Positions 57,163-64,000 of a stretch of 64,000 nucleotides of DNA are shown one piece after another (the stretch's first letter is position 1; every line of letters begins with the position of its first letter). The DNA is from Thauera sp. (GTDB lineage: Bacteria; Pseudomonadota; Gammaproteobacteria; Burkholderiales; Rhodocyclaceae), in the NCBI GenBank assembly GCA_017302295.1, contig JAFLDS010000002.1, positions 372,001 through 436,000 of the forward strand, in the 5' to 3' direction. The notes below the pieces were generated by a model, which did no database searches, had not been told where the DNA came from, and saw only the letters and a program-made list of their open reading frames with translations. A program made the position numbers and the translations under genes.

Positions 57163-58170
57163 ATGAGCACATACAAGGAACCCCTGCTCGACGTGGCCCA
57201 CCTCGGCCGACTCGAACTGCTGACCCCCAAGCCCGAGCAGAGCCTGTGGTACTTCCGTGACCTGCTCGGCATGGAAGTGGTGGCCACCGAAGGCGATTCG
57301 GTCTACATGCGCGCCTACGGCGACTATGCGCACTCGACCTTCAAGCTGACCGCCGCCAGCCAGCCCGGCCCGGGCACCATCTCGTGGCGCTGCATGAGCC
57401 CGCAGGCGCTGGAGCGCCGCGTGAAGGCAATCGAAGCCGCCGGTCTGGGCATCGGCTGGAAAGACGGTGACGTCGGCCGCGGCAGGTTCTACCAGTTCCG
57501 CGATCCCGATGGTCACCAGATGGACATCTACTTCGAGGAGCAGAAATACCGCGCCCCCGATGCGCTGCGCTCGACGCTGAAGAACCTGCCGCAGCGCTAC
57601 ACCGCGCGCGGCGCCAACGTGCGCCGCATCGACCACCTCGCGCTGTGCGCGCAGGATGTGGCGAAGAACCGCGAATTCGCCATGGATCTGCTCGGCTTCC
57701 GCGTGCGCGAGCAGGTCGTCTACAACCAGGGCCGGACCGAGATCGGCTCCTGGATGAGCCTGGGCCAGATCCACCACGAGATGGCCTATGTGCTGGACGT
57801 GAAGGGCGCGCACGGGCGCATGCACCACATGTCGTTCTGGATCGACAATCGCGAGGACGTGCTGCGCGCGGCCGACATCCTCGCCGAGAACAACATCTTC
57901 ATCGAGGCCGGCCCGTCCAAGCACAACAACTCGCAGGCTTTCTACCTGTACTCGTACGAGCCGGGCGGCAACCGTATCGAGATCTACTCGGGCAGCTTCA
58001 TCGTCACCGCGCCGGACTTCGAGACGGTGACCTGGAACGAGGAGGAACGCGGCACCGGCGTGTATTGGGGCGGTGCGCTGCCGCCAAGCTTCCTGAACTA
58101 CTGCACGCCGAACGTGGATGTGCCGGTGCCGGAAGAGAACGCGAACGTGCCGGTGTTCGATCCCGTCTGA
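57163..58170 (+). CDS. VOC-type (class I) extradiol dioxygenase, catechol 2,3-dioxygenase-like
   Basis: Encodes 335 residues from the ATG at 57163, with AAGGAG 8 bases upstream. There are two VOC modules: LGRLELLTPKPEQSLWYFRDLLG at the N-terminus and IDHLALCAQDVAKNREFAMDLLGF in the C-terminal half. Iron ligands are likely His in RRIDHLAL, His in RMHHMSFW and Glu in NRIEIYSG. It cleaves a catechol-type ring next to the diol; substrate is unresolved. It is unrelated in fold to the class III enzymes encoded beside it. It is convergent with iclR. Confidence 0.88.
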   Translation: MSTYKEPLLDVAHLGRLELLTPKPEQSLWYFRDLLGMEVVATEGDSVYMRAYGDYAHSTFKLTAASQPGPGTISWRCMSPQALERRVKAIEAAGLGIGWKDGDVGRGRFYQFRDPDGHQMDIYFEEQKYRAPDALRSTLKNLPQRYTARGANVRRIDHLALCAQDVAKNREFAMDLLGFRVREQVVYNQGRTEIGSWMSLGQIHHEMAYVLDVKGAHGRMHHMSFWIDNREDVLRAADILAENNIFIEAGPSKHNNSQAFYLYSYEPGGNRIEIYSGSFIVTAPDFETVTWNEEERGTGVYWGGALPPSFLNYCTPNVDVPVPEENANVPVFDPV

Positions 58171-58269
58171 GACCCTTCAACATCCCTGTCCGGCACGGCC
58201 CCCTTGGGTCTGCCGCGCAGGACACGGGCTCTCGCTTCACGCGCAAATCATCGGCGGCCGCTTCCACGC

Positions 58270-59175
58270 TCAGGCGCGAGTGGCCGCCTTTTCGCTCGCC
58301 TTCTCGCCCAGCTTCTTCGCCGCCTCGCGCAGCGGCTCCAGGAAGCGGTTGCGCATCTGCGTCGCGTTGGTACGAACGCTGTTGGCCAGCACATTGACGC
58401 CGCTCACCACCGCCCCGGACGGATCGCAAACCGGCACGGCGATCGAGCTTAGCCCCACCTCCATCTGCTGGTTGGCAATCGCGTAACCGTCGTTCCGGAT
58501 GCCCTCTAGCGCCGCCCTCAAGCCGCTGGCGCTGACGATCGTGTTCGCGGTGAAGGGAAGAAAGGTCGCGTGCGCCAGATAGGCTTCCAGTTCCGCCTCC
58601 GGCAGATGGGCCAGCAGCACCTGCCCGATCGACGTCGCGTACGCCGGGAGCCGGTTTCCCACATTGAGCGAGGGCGACATGATGCGCGACGACGTCGCCC
58701 GCGCCAGATAGACGATCTCGTTGCCGTCGAGCACCGCCATCGAGCACGCCTCGCCGACGGTTTCGCTCAGTTCGTCGAGCACCGCCTGGGCGTAGCCGCC
58801 GAGTGGCGAGCCCGACAGATAGGCGTTGCCCAGCGACACCGCCTTCGGCGCCAGTGAAAAGCGCGTGCCGTCCTGGCAGCGCACGAAGCCGAGCACGGTG
58901 AGCGTGTGCAGATAGCGCCGCACCGCCGCGCGGGTGATCCCCGTGCGGTAGCTGATCTGCGAGATCGTCAGTTGCCGCCCCTGGTTGGTAAACGCCTGGA
59001 TCACCGCCAGGCCGCGCGCGAGCGCGGTGACGAAATCGCGGTCGTCCTTGTGGCGAGCGGAGCGCTCGGCATCGTCCTCATCGGCCACACCGTCATGAAG
59101 CCCGGGAGCGCCTGGCGTGCCCTGCTCGTCTTCATCCGGCAGTGCCGACCCCATCCGTGATCGATCCGTATGCAT
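58270..59175 (-). CDS. IclR-family regulator (PcaR/PobR-type)
   Basis: Encodes 301 residues from the ATG at 59175 (MHTDRSRMGSALPDEDEQ); ATG at 59154 is an alternative. The winged helix is FVTALARGLAVIQAFTNQGRQLTISQISYRTGITRAAVRRYLHTL. The effector domain follows (GEACSMAVLDGNEIVYLARA...SIGQVLLAHL). It resembles PcaR/PcaU/CatR-like IclR regulators of protocatechuate or related catabolism. Palindromes in the gap to the TRAP gene suggest autoregulation. Confidence 0.9.
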   Translation of the reverse strand: MHTDRSRMGSALPDEDEQGTPGAPGLHDGVADEDDAERSARHKDDRDFVTALARGLAVIQAFTNQGRQLTISQISYRTGITRAAVRRYLHTLTVLGFVRCQDGTRFSLAPKAVSLGNAYLSGSPLGGYAQAVLDELSETVGEACSMAVLDGNEIVYLARATSSRIMSPSLNVGNRLPAYATSIGQVLLAHLPEAELEAYLAHATFLPFTANTIVSASGLRAALEGIRNDGYAIANQQMEVGLSSIAVPVCDPSGAVVSGVNVLANSVRTNATQMRNRFLEPLREAAKKLGEKASEKAATRA

Positions 59176-59209
59176 GGCGTTTCTCACTGTCGTCCGACAT
59201 CCGCGCGAC

Positions 59210-59224
59210 GTGCGCACGGCGCAC
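59210..59224. promoter_or_regulatory. Palindrome GTGCGC-N3-GCGCAC upstream of iclR
   Basis: A perfect 6-3-6 inverted repeat 35 bases upstream of the iclR start, sharing its core with 56951-56967. It is a candidate IclR-family operator. Confidence 0.5.
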
Positions 59225-59273
59225 ATTAGGACGATTTGCAGTCCGCGACAAGGTGGCCCGCGCGCGGCAATAC

Positions 59274-59290
59274 TGTGCGCCAGTCGCACA
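59274..59290. promoter_or_regulatory. Second palindrome TGTGCG-N5-CGCACA in the iclR-dctP gap
   Basis: A perfect 6-5-6 inverted repeat with a related GTGCG core, about 126 bases upstream of the TRAP binding-protein gene. A third GC-rich palindrome (CTGCGC-AC-GCGCAG) follows near 59299-59312. Confidence 0.4.
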
Positions 59291-59415
59291 AGTCGGCCCT
59301 GCGCACGCGCAGCCACCACCGGACCGGTGCCTACAATGCGCTCACGTTTGATCCGCATCAAAAAGCCATTCCACACGCCGAGGCCAGGGTCCCGGCTCAA
59401 CCAAGGAGACAACAA

Positions 59416-60405
59416 ATGAACACATCCAGCACATCCAGCCTCAAGAGCGCCGCCGGATTCAAGTTCGGCAAACTGTTCGCCGGCATGGTCGGCGCCCTTT
59501 CACTGTCGCTGCTCGCGAGTTCGGCGCAGGCCGAGATCCGCGCGCACAACTTCAAGGTCGCCATCGCAGTCAGTGCCGGCGCGGCGCACTACGACGGCGG
59601 CGTAAAGTTCTGCGAGCTGCTGGAGAAGAAGAGCGGCGGCAAGATGAAGGCGAAGATGTTCGGCGGCGGCGCGCTCGGCAAGGACACCGCGGTGGTGTCG
59701 TCGATGCAGGGCGGCGTGATCGACATGGGCATCATGAACGCCAACCTGCTCACCGGCCTGGTCAAGGACTTCGGCGTGCTGGACTTCCCCTTCGTGTTCG
59801 AAAGCGAGAAGGTCGCCTACAAGGTACTGGACGGCGCCTGGGGCCAGAAGCTGAGCAACAAGCTGCTCGACAAGGGCATCGTCGGACTCGGTTACTGGGA
59901 AATGGGCTATTTGAACTATCACACCGGTACCAAGCCGATCAACAAGCTCGAGGACATCGCCGGGCTGAAGATCCGCGTCACCGAGACGCCGCTGCAGATC
60001 GATTTCCAGAAAGCGCTCGGCGCCAACCCGCTGCCCATCCCCTACGTCGAGCTCTATACCGCGCTCGAGCAGCGCACGGTCGACGGCGGCAACCAGACCT
60101 TCATCAACGTCCAGGTCGCGAAGTTGTTCGAAGTGCAGAAGTACATGACGGTGACCAACCACATGTACAACCCGCAGATGTTGCTGATGAGCAAGAAGGT
60201 GTACGACAAGCTCAACGACGACGAGAAGAAGGTGCTCAACGAGGCCGCCATCGAGGCGCGTGACCACCAACGCATGCTGTCGCAGCAATACACCGCGAAG
60301 GCGATGGAGTTCCTGAAGGACAAGATCACCATCAGCGTGCGTATTCCGATCGTTCGTGACCGGTCAGTCCAGTTCGACGTGATCACCAGTTCCGATTCGT
60401 ACTGA
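59416..60405 (+). pseudogene. TRAP substrate-binding protein (DctP), 3' end replaced by IS sequence
   Basis: The ATG at 59416 has AAGGAG 8 bases upstream. The signal peptide (LFAGMVGALSLSLLASSAQA) and most of the DctP core are intact, including GGALGKDTAVVSSMQGGVIDMG and LKIRVTETPLQIDFQKALGANP. After MEFLKDKITISV, near 60340, the sequence RIPIVRDRSVQFDVITSSDSY does not fit the family and runs into the IS21-type element. The intact part is about 310 of an expected 330-340 residues, so the protein may be unstable or altered at its C-terminus. No dctQ or dctM follows. Confidence 0.8.
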
Positions 60406-60487
60406 TCAGTCGTCCCGGTGCTCGTGAGCACCAGGACGGCACCGTGACCGCTAAGCTGACGTCACGCTCATCGTTCCAGCGACATGA

Positions 60488-61240
60488 TCACGCGGGGGGC
60501 ATCTTCCGCTTTGCCTGAAGCTTGCGCATGGATTCACCCTTGAGCGTAATCCGGTGCGCCTGATGCACCACGCGGTCAAGGATTGCGTCTGCCAAGGTCG
60601 GATCGGGGAAGAACCCATGCCACTGGTCTGTTGGGAACTGGCTTGTGATCAGCAAGGATCCGGTACGCATCCGCCGATCCACCACATCCAGCAACACCTG
60701 CGCAGCTTGCGAAGAAATCTCGCTCAGACCGAAGTCGTCGATGATAAGCAAACTCGGTTTAATCAGACCGGCCTTGAGCTTAGGCAACGAACCGTCATGG
60801 CTGGCAACTGCGATCTCTTGATAAAGATCGCTCGCCCGGAAGAACGTAGCGGGTAAACGCTGTCGGCAAGCCTGAGAACCGAAGGCACATGCAAGCCATG
60901 TCTTTCCGACCCCCGTTGCGCCAAGGACGATCAAGTTAAGCTGCTGTCGAATCCATTCGCAACTGGCCAGCGAGGCGATGAACCCTTTGTCGATATCTCG
61001 CGAAGCTCGGTAATCGGCGTCTTCGAGCGATGCGGATTCAGGGAATCCTGCACTCCGCACGAGCCGCTTCAATTTCTTCGAGTCACGTTCAGAGGCTTCA
61101 TGCTCGACAAGCAACCCGAATCGGTCATCGAAAGAGAGTTGGTGAAGCTTCGGCTGCTGCAACTGGACCGAATACGCTTCGGCCATCGACGTCAATCGCA
61201 ATTCACGTAGGCGGGAGATGGTTTGATGGACGCCGCTCAT
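60488..61240 (-). CDS. istB: IS21 helper ATPase IstB
   Basis: Encodes 250 residues from the ATG at 61240 (MSGVHQTISRLRELRLTSMAEAY). AAA+ features are Walker A LGATGVGKTWLA and Walker B LLIIDDFGLS; VDRRMRTGSLLITSQFP is sensor-like. It assists the IstA transposase in target capture. It overlaps istA by 4 bases. Confidence 0.95.
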   Translation of the reverse strand: MSGVHQTISRLRELRLTSMAEAYSVQLQQPKLHQLSFDDRFGLLVEHEASERDSKKLKRLVRSAGFPESASLEDADYRASRDIDKGFIASLASCEWIRQQLNLIVLGATGVGKTWLACAFGSQACRQRLPATFFRASDLYQEIAVASHDGSLPKLKAGLIKPSLLIIDDFGLSEISSQAAQVLLDVVDRRMRTGSLLITSQFPTDQWHGFFPDPTLADAILDRVVHQAHRITLKGESMRKLQAKRKMPPA

Positions 61241-62778
61241 GTGTTTTCTCCAAAGTAGCTCGCACCCCGCACATTGTCGTGGGCTGGCCTCGGCGCCGTG
61301 CCGCTGACAGAGTGGGCGCGTTTGTCGGGTGCCTGCTTGAGAATGGAATCGAGGCTGCGCAATGCCGTAATGTTGAGCGATAGCGCATATGCACACGCCT
61401 CTTCGAAGCGTTGGTCGCCGTGGATACGAGCCAGATCGCGCATCCGCCGGGCTGCTTTCAGACCATTGACGGCATCGGATCGGTTTTCCAGGTGATGGCG
61501 AATCATTGCCGCCGAGCCTTCCCCTACCGACTCGGCCCATAGCATGAGTGCCCTCGGTTCGCCCTCAAGCACGCGGACATGCGCTATCGGACGATGCTCA
61601 GGCAACGTCTGGACTGTGCCTTCGCATTGTGCCAATGCGTGCAAGGCAACGCGCTGGCCGCGATGCATGACCTCGAGCATCGATCCGGTGTAACGCAGAT
61701 CGACACGCTGTCCGCGCAACTCCGACGGCACGGAGTAGAAGCTCCGCGCATGTTCGACATGGTAATCGTCGCCAGCCCGCACCCCATATCGCCAATCGCA
61801 TAACTCGAAGGGAATGGGCGGCAGGCGCTTCAAAGTCGAACGCTCGGTTTTCTCAAATCGTTCGATGCGGGAGCCTGACATCTTCTTGAAGGGATGAGCG
61901 TTCAGCGTTACCACGAGCCTCCTGAGGGCGTCATTCAGTTCATCGAGGCTAAAGAATGTTCGGTCGCGAAGTGCGAACAACACCCAACGCTGTGCGATCT
62001 GCACACCGACCTCGGCCTTCGCCTTGTCTTTCGCCTTCCTGACACGAGCTGGTAGTGCAGCGGTGTTGTAGTGCTGCAGGCACTCCCGGTAGGCCGGGTT
62101 GATAACGACGCGATCCTTCTCACGCCGCCAGACAGCCGCCTTCAGGTTGTCCGGCACAACCCAGGCCGGCACGCCCCCCATTGCCGCAAAGCAATCGACA
62201 TGGCATCTCACCCAATCAGGGGTTTTCTGCGAGGCGACTGCCTGCAGGTAGGTCAGGTTCGAGTAGCCAAGCACGGCAACGAAGATTTGCGCATAGATCG
62301 AGGGACCGCCGCTTCGATCCCTGATCTCGACTGTACGGCCGGCGAAATCGACGAACAACTTCTCACCCGGGCGATGGGCCTGACGCATCACGATATGTTG
62401 TCGCTTCGCCCACGCCCGGTAACCGGCAGTGAATTGCGAGTAGGCGATTCCCTCCGGGCACTGACTGCGCCACTCCCGCCACAGCTGCTCGAGTGTGGCG
62501 TCGGGGCGCTGCATCTCGGCGTGCACCCAATCCCAATCTGGCGCTCTCTTGCGTTGCGCGATGCTCTTGTTGCCAGCACCCAGAACCGCGTACCAGGCGT
62601 CGTCATCCAATGAATGAAGATCGGCACCAAAGGTGTCGCTTTTTCTGAGAATTCGGCGCATTTCGCGCACGGTGTTTGCGGAAACACCAACTGACCGTGC
62701 GATGGCTCGGTTGGACTGTGAGGTATCGTAGAAGTGCAAACGCGCGATCTCGCGCTGTAGGTGGATAGGCAGACGCAA
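61237..62778 (-). CDS. istA: IS21 transposase IstA
   Basis: Encodes 513 residues from a TTG at 62778 (LPIHLQREIARLHFYDTSQSN follows Met-Arg), with GAGGAG upstream. An N-terminal helix-turn-helix is QSNRAIARSVGVSANTVREM. The DDE residues are visible as Asp in KLFVDFAGRTVEI, Asp in WVVPDNLKAAV and Glu in INPAYRECLQHY. No frameshift was seen, so the transposase may be active. Confidence 0.95.
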   Translation of the reverse strand: MRLPIHLQREIARLHFYDTSQSNRAIARSVGVSANTVREMRRILRKSDTFGADLHSLDDDAWYAVLGAGNKSIAQRKRAPDWDWVHAEMQRPDATLEQLWREWRSQCPEGIAYSQFTAGYRAWAKRQHIVMRQAHRPGEKLFVDFAGRTVEIRDRSGGPSIYAQIFVAVLGYSNLTYLQAVASQKTPDWVRCHVDCFAAMGGVPAWVVPDNLKAAVWRREKDRVVINPAYRECLQHYNTAALPARVRKAKDKAKAEVGVQIAQRWVLFALRDRTFFSLDELNDALRRLVVTLNAHPFKKMSGSRIERFEKTERSTLKRLPPIPFELCDWRYGVRAGDDYHVEHARSFYSVPSELRGQRVDLRYTGSMLEVMHRGQRVALHALAQCEGTVQTLPEHRPIAHVRVLEGEPRALMLWAESVGEGSAAMIRHHLENRSDAVNGLKAARRMRDLARIHGDQRFEEACAYALSLNITALRSLDSILKQAPDKRAHSVSGTAPRPAHDNVRGASYFGENT

Positions 62779-62985
62779 GGGGGTAACTCCTCATGGGATG
62801 GCACCGGCGGTGCTGACCGGGCCAGACAAAATCACCCCGTCCGCGCAAGTTCGTCGCATGATTGACGAACGTGAACGCGCAGCTCATACTGATCGGACAA
62901 GATCCCACTTGTACCGGCAGCGATGCTGGCGCGACGCCCGAGGCAGCCCCCTCGGGCGTTCGCGTCTACGAGGTGGAGAATCGAG
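62779..62985. other. Gap between istA and the next gene; IS right end not resolved
   Basis: This 207-base stretch has a strong hairpin near 62932-62956 (CGCCCGAGG and CCTCGGGCG around CAGCCC), possibly a terminator for the gene at 62986-63276. No terminal inverted repeat matching the left IS end was found. Confidence 0.5.
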
Positions 62986-63276
62986 TTAACTGGGAGAGAT
63001 TCGTCCTCCTGCGGATGCGCCCATTCGGGTCGCAGAAAGCCAATCCGCGACATCCAGCGTCAAGGCAAACCACCCTCGGCGATTGGGTACAGTGAAGAGC
63101 GGCACCATTACTTGACCACGTCGCCGTGCCTGTCTAAGTGATGCAACGCTTCGATGTCCTAGTGCCGCCGCGAGGGGCTCGCCGCCCAGCAGAGGACCGT
63201 GAAGGCGCAGGAGTGTCTCGCGCAATTCCTTGCGCAAGTGGGCCAGTGCTTCGGTCTGTTCAGGCAGCGAGTTCAT
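62986..63276 (-). CDS. Small unrecognised protein, possibly DNA-binding
   Basis: Encodes 96 residues from the ATG at 63276 (MNSLPEQTEALAHLRKELRETLLRLHG), with GAGG 6 bases upstream. GGEPLAAALGHRSVASLRQARRRGQV looks like a helix-turn-helix followed by a basic stretch, and a second part reads VPNRRGWFALTLDVADWL. This recalls short excisionase- or MerR-like DNA-binding proteins on mobile DNA, but I do not recognise the family. It is divergent from the next gene. Confidence 0.6.
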   Translation of the reverse strand: MNSLPEQTEALAHLRKELRETLLRLHGPLLGGEPLAAALGHRSVASLRQARRRGQVMVPLFTVPNRRGWFALTLDVADWLSATRMGASAGGRISPS

Positions 63277-63373
63277 CGAATACCTCAATGCGTTTGTCAC
63301 GCAGTGTTCGTGACTGTCCACATTTTCTCCACCCGAACCGATAATTCGATTTTCTGTACTCCAGATAAGCCTT

Positions 63374-64000
63374 GTGCACACAATCATCAGACCAAAGGGG
63401 CGCGGTCGCCCGACCACCCAGCCTGTCGATCGCCTTCGGACACGACTTTGGTTTCGCGCGCTGCGGGACATATCTGGCCTGTCGTCCGCATACGCCATTG
63501 AGATGGCGCTCGACGGGGACCGCGTCCGCAAACGCGACACAGACGTCGCTCGCCCCAGGAAGTGGGACGCTTACGAGAAAGGGACACGGGTCCCCAATGA
63601 CCGGCCCGGACCGCGCAACGCTGTCGAGCAGGCGCAAGCCCGATTCCCGGGCACGTCGCGCTGGTTCCGTAGCCCGTTGTGGCGCTACCTGAAGAAGGAG
63701 CCGCTCGATGCAATGCAGTTTGAGGAGGCGCTACGCACCCTCGAACCGCCGGTTACGGCATTACTGTTTGAGGCGGAGCCGCGCGAACACGAGCAAGTGC
63801 CCCGTCAGCGTCCCTTTGACGATGAAAGTTCTCGACAACTCATCGCGCTCGGTAGCTTCGATGCGCTAGTTGCAGCTGTGCTGATGGCAGGTCTGTCGGA
63901 AGTCATCGCCTCGCCCGATCTTCGAGAACGGGCGTTGCACGTTTACGTTGGGATTCAGGCGAAGCTGCGAGAAACGCCCCTCTTGGAAGGCATCTATCCT
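63374..64000 (+). CDS. Unrecognised protein, partial at the right edge
   Basis: An open frame from a GTG at 63374 to the end of the window, 209 codons without a stop. The N-terminus is basic (PKGRGRPTTQPVDRLRTRLWFRAL), with an AT-hook-like GRGRP. Later parts are RFPGTSRWFRSPLWRYLKKEPLD and LIALGSFDALVAAVLMAGLSEV. The start is uncertain; the frame is open from 63314. Codon use is less GC3-biased than the core genes, which suits transferred DNA. Function is unknown. Confidence 0.7.
   Translation, partial: MHTIIRPKGRGRPTTQPVDRLRTRLWFRALRDISGLSSAYAIEMALDGDRVRKRDTDVARPRKWDAYEKGTRVPNDRPGPRNAVEQAQARFPGTSRWFRSPLWRYLKKEPLDAMQFEEALRTLEPPVTALLFEAEPREHEQVPRQRPFDDESSRQLIALGSFDALVAAVLMAGLSEVIASPDLRERALHVYVGIQAKLRETPLLEGIYP

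Larger units (their letters stand above)
60340..62800 (-). mobile_element. IS21-family insertion sequence (istA, istB); ends approximate
   Basis: Two overlapping genes, istA then istB, in the usual order with an ATGA junction. The left end is placed near 60340, where the DctP reading becomes foreign and the sequence TGCGTATTCCGATCG begins, followed by repeated GTGACC/GTGATCAC-like motifs typical of IS21 ends. No matching inverted end was found on the right, so that boundary is a guess between about 62800 and 62985, or the right end is lost. Confidence 0.8.

Noticed and set aside
62800-62985. Right terminal inverted repeat of the IS21 element
   Set aside because: Several short matches to the left end (CCGGTCAG, TACTGATC) were considered, but none forms a convincing inverted end.

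Overview
The window looks like chromosomal DNA of a GC-rich betaproteobacterium, most likely a member of the Rhodocyclales related to Azoarcus, Thauera or Aromatoleum. This is inferred from gene content, gene order and codon use; no search was run. The left two thirds is ordinary core genome. The right third is a catabolic and accessory region that ends in an insertion sequence.

Left part (1-31.5 kb). A plus-strand set (ppiB, lpxH, a beta-propeller protein, a ubiquitin-like MoaD/ThiS protein) meets a long minus-strand series: fimV, an EcfT-like membrane protein, truA, trpF, trpB, trpA, accD, folC, a SPOR protein, cvpA, purF and metZ. Many of these genes overlap by 4 bases. Next come leuC, a 42-residue entericidin-like lipoprotein gene, leuD, leuB and asd. 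After these are an M48 protease, an MFS transporter, aroC and ilvBN. A short Val-rich leader peptide and a terminator precede ilvB and form a classic attenuator. Then follow a fatty acyl-CoA ligase, a CBS protein, fdxA, trxA and rho.

Middle part (31.5-45 kb). A 3-hydroxyacyl-CoA dehydrogenase gene is followed by two tandem copies of an Ala-Glu-Asp tRNA cassette. Next are a GlcD-like FAD oxidase, a patatin-like phospholipase and rimO. A polyhydroxybutyrate cluster follows (phaC, two acetoacetyl-CoA reductase genes, phaR), then pgeF, rluD, bamD and a fumarylpyruvate-hydrolase-like gene.

Right part (45-60.4 kb). This is an aromatic-acid region. It holds pobR/pobA for 4-hydroxybenzoate, a TRAP transporter, a MobA-like 3-hydroxybenzoate 4-monooxygenase, LysR and IclR regulators, a VOC-type extradiol dioxygenase and a second TRAP binding-protein gene. 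A two-gene module, a class III extradiol dioxygenase plus a carboxymuconolactone-decarboxylase-like (CMD-like) protein, occurs twice 4.66 kb apart. The copies match over about 1.32 kb, with about four base differences noticed by eye, but have different upstream DNA. A palindrome of the form GTGCGC-N3-GCGCAC lies in two intergenic regions next to the second module and the iclR gene.

Right edge (60.3-64 kb). An IS21-type element (istA/istB) has cut off the 3' end of the second TRAP binding-protein gene. Beyond it are two divergent unrecognised genes, one running off the window, which suggests accessory DNA. No complete lower pathway for the ring-cleavage products is visible in the window.
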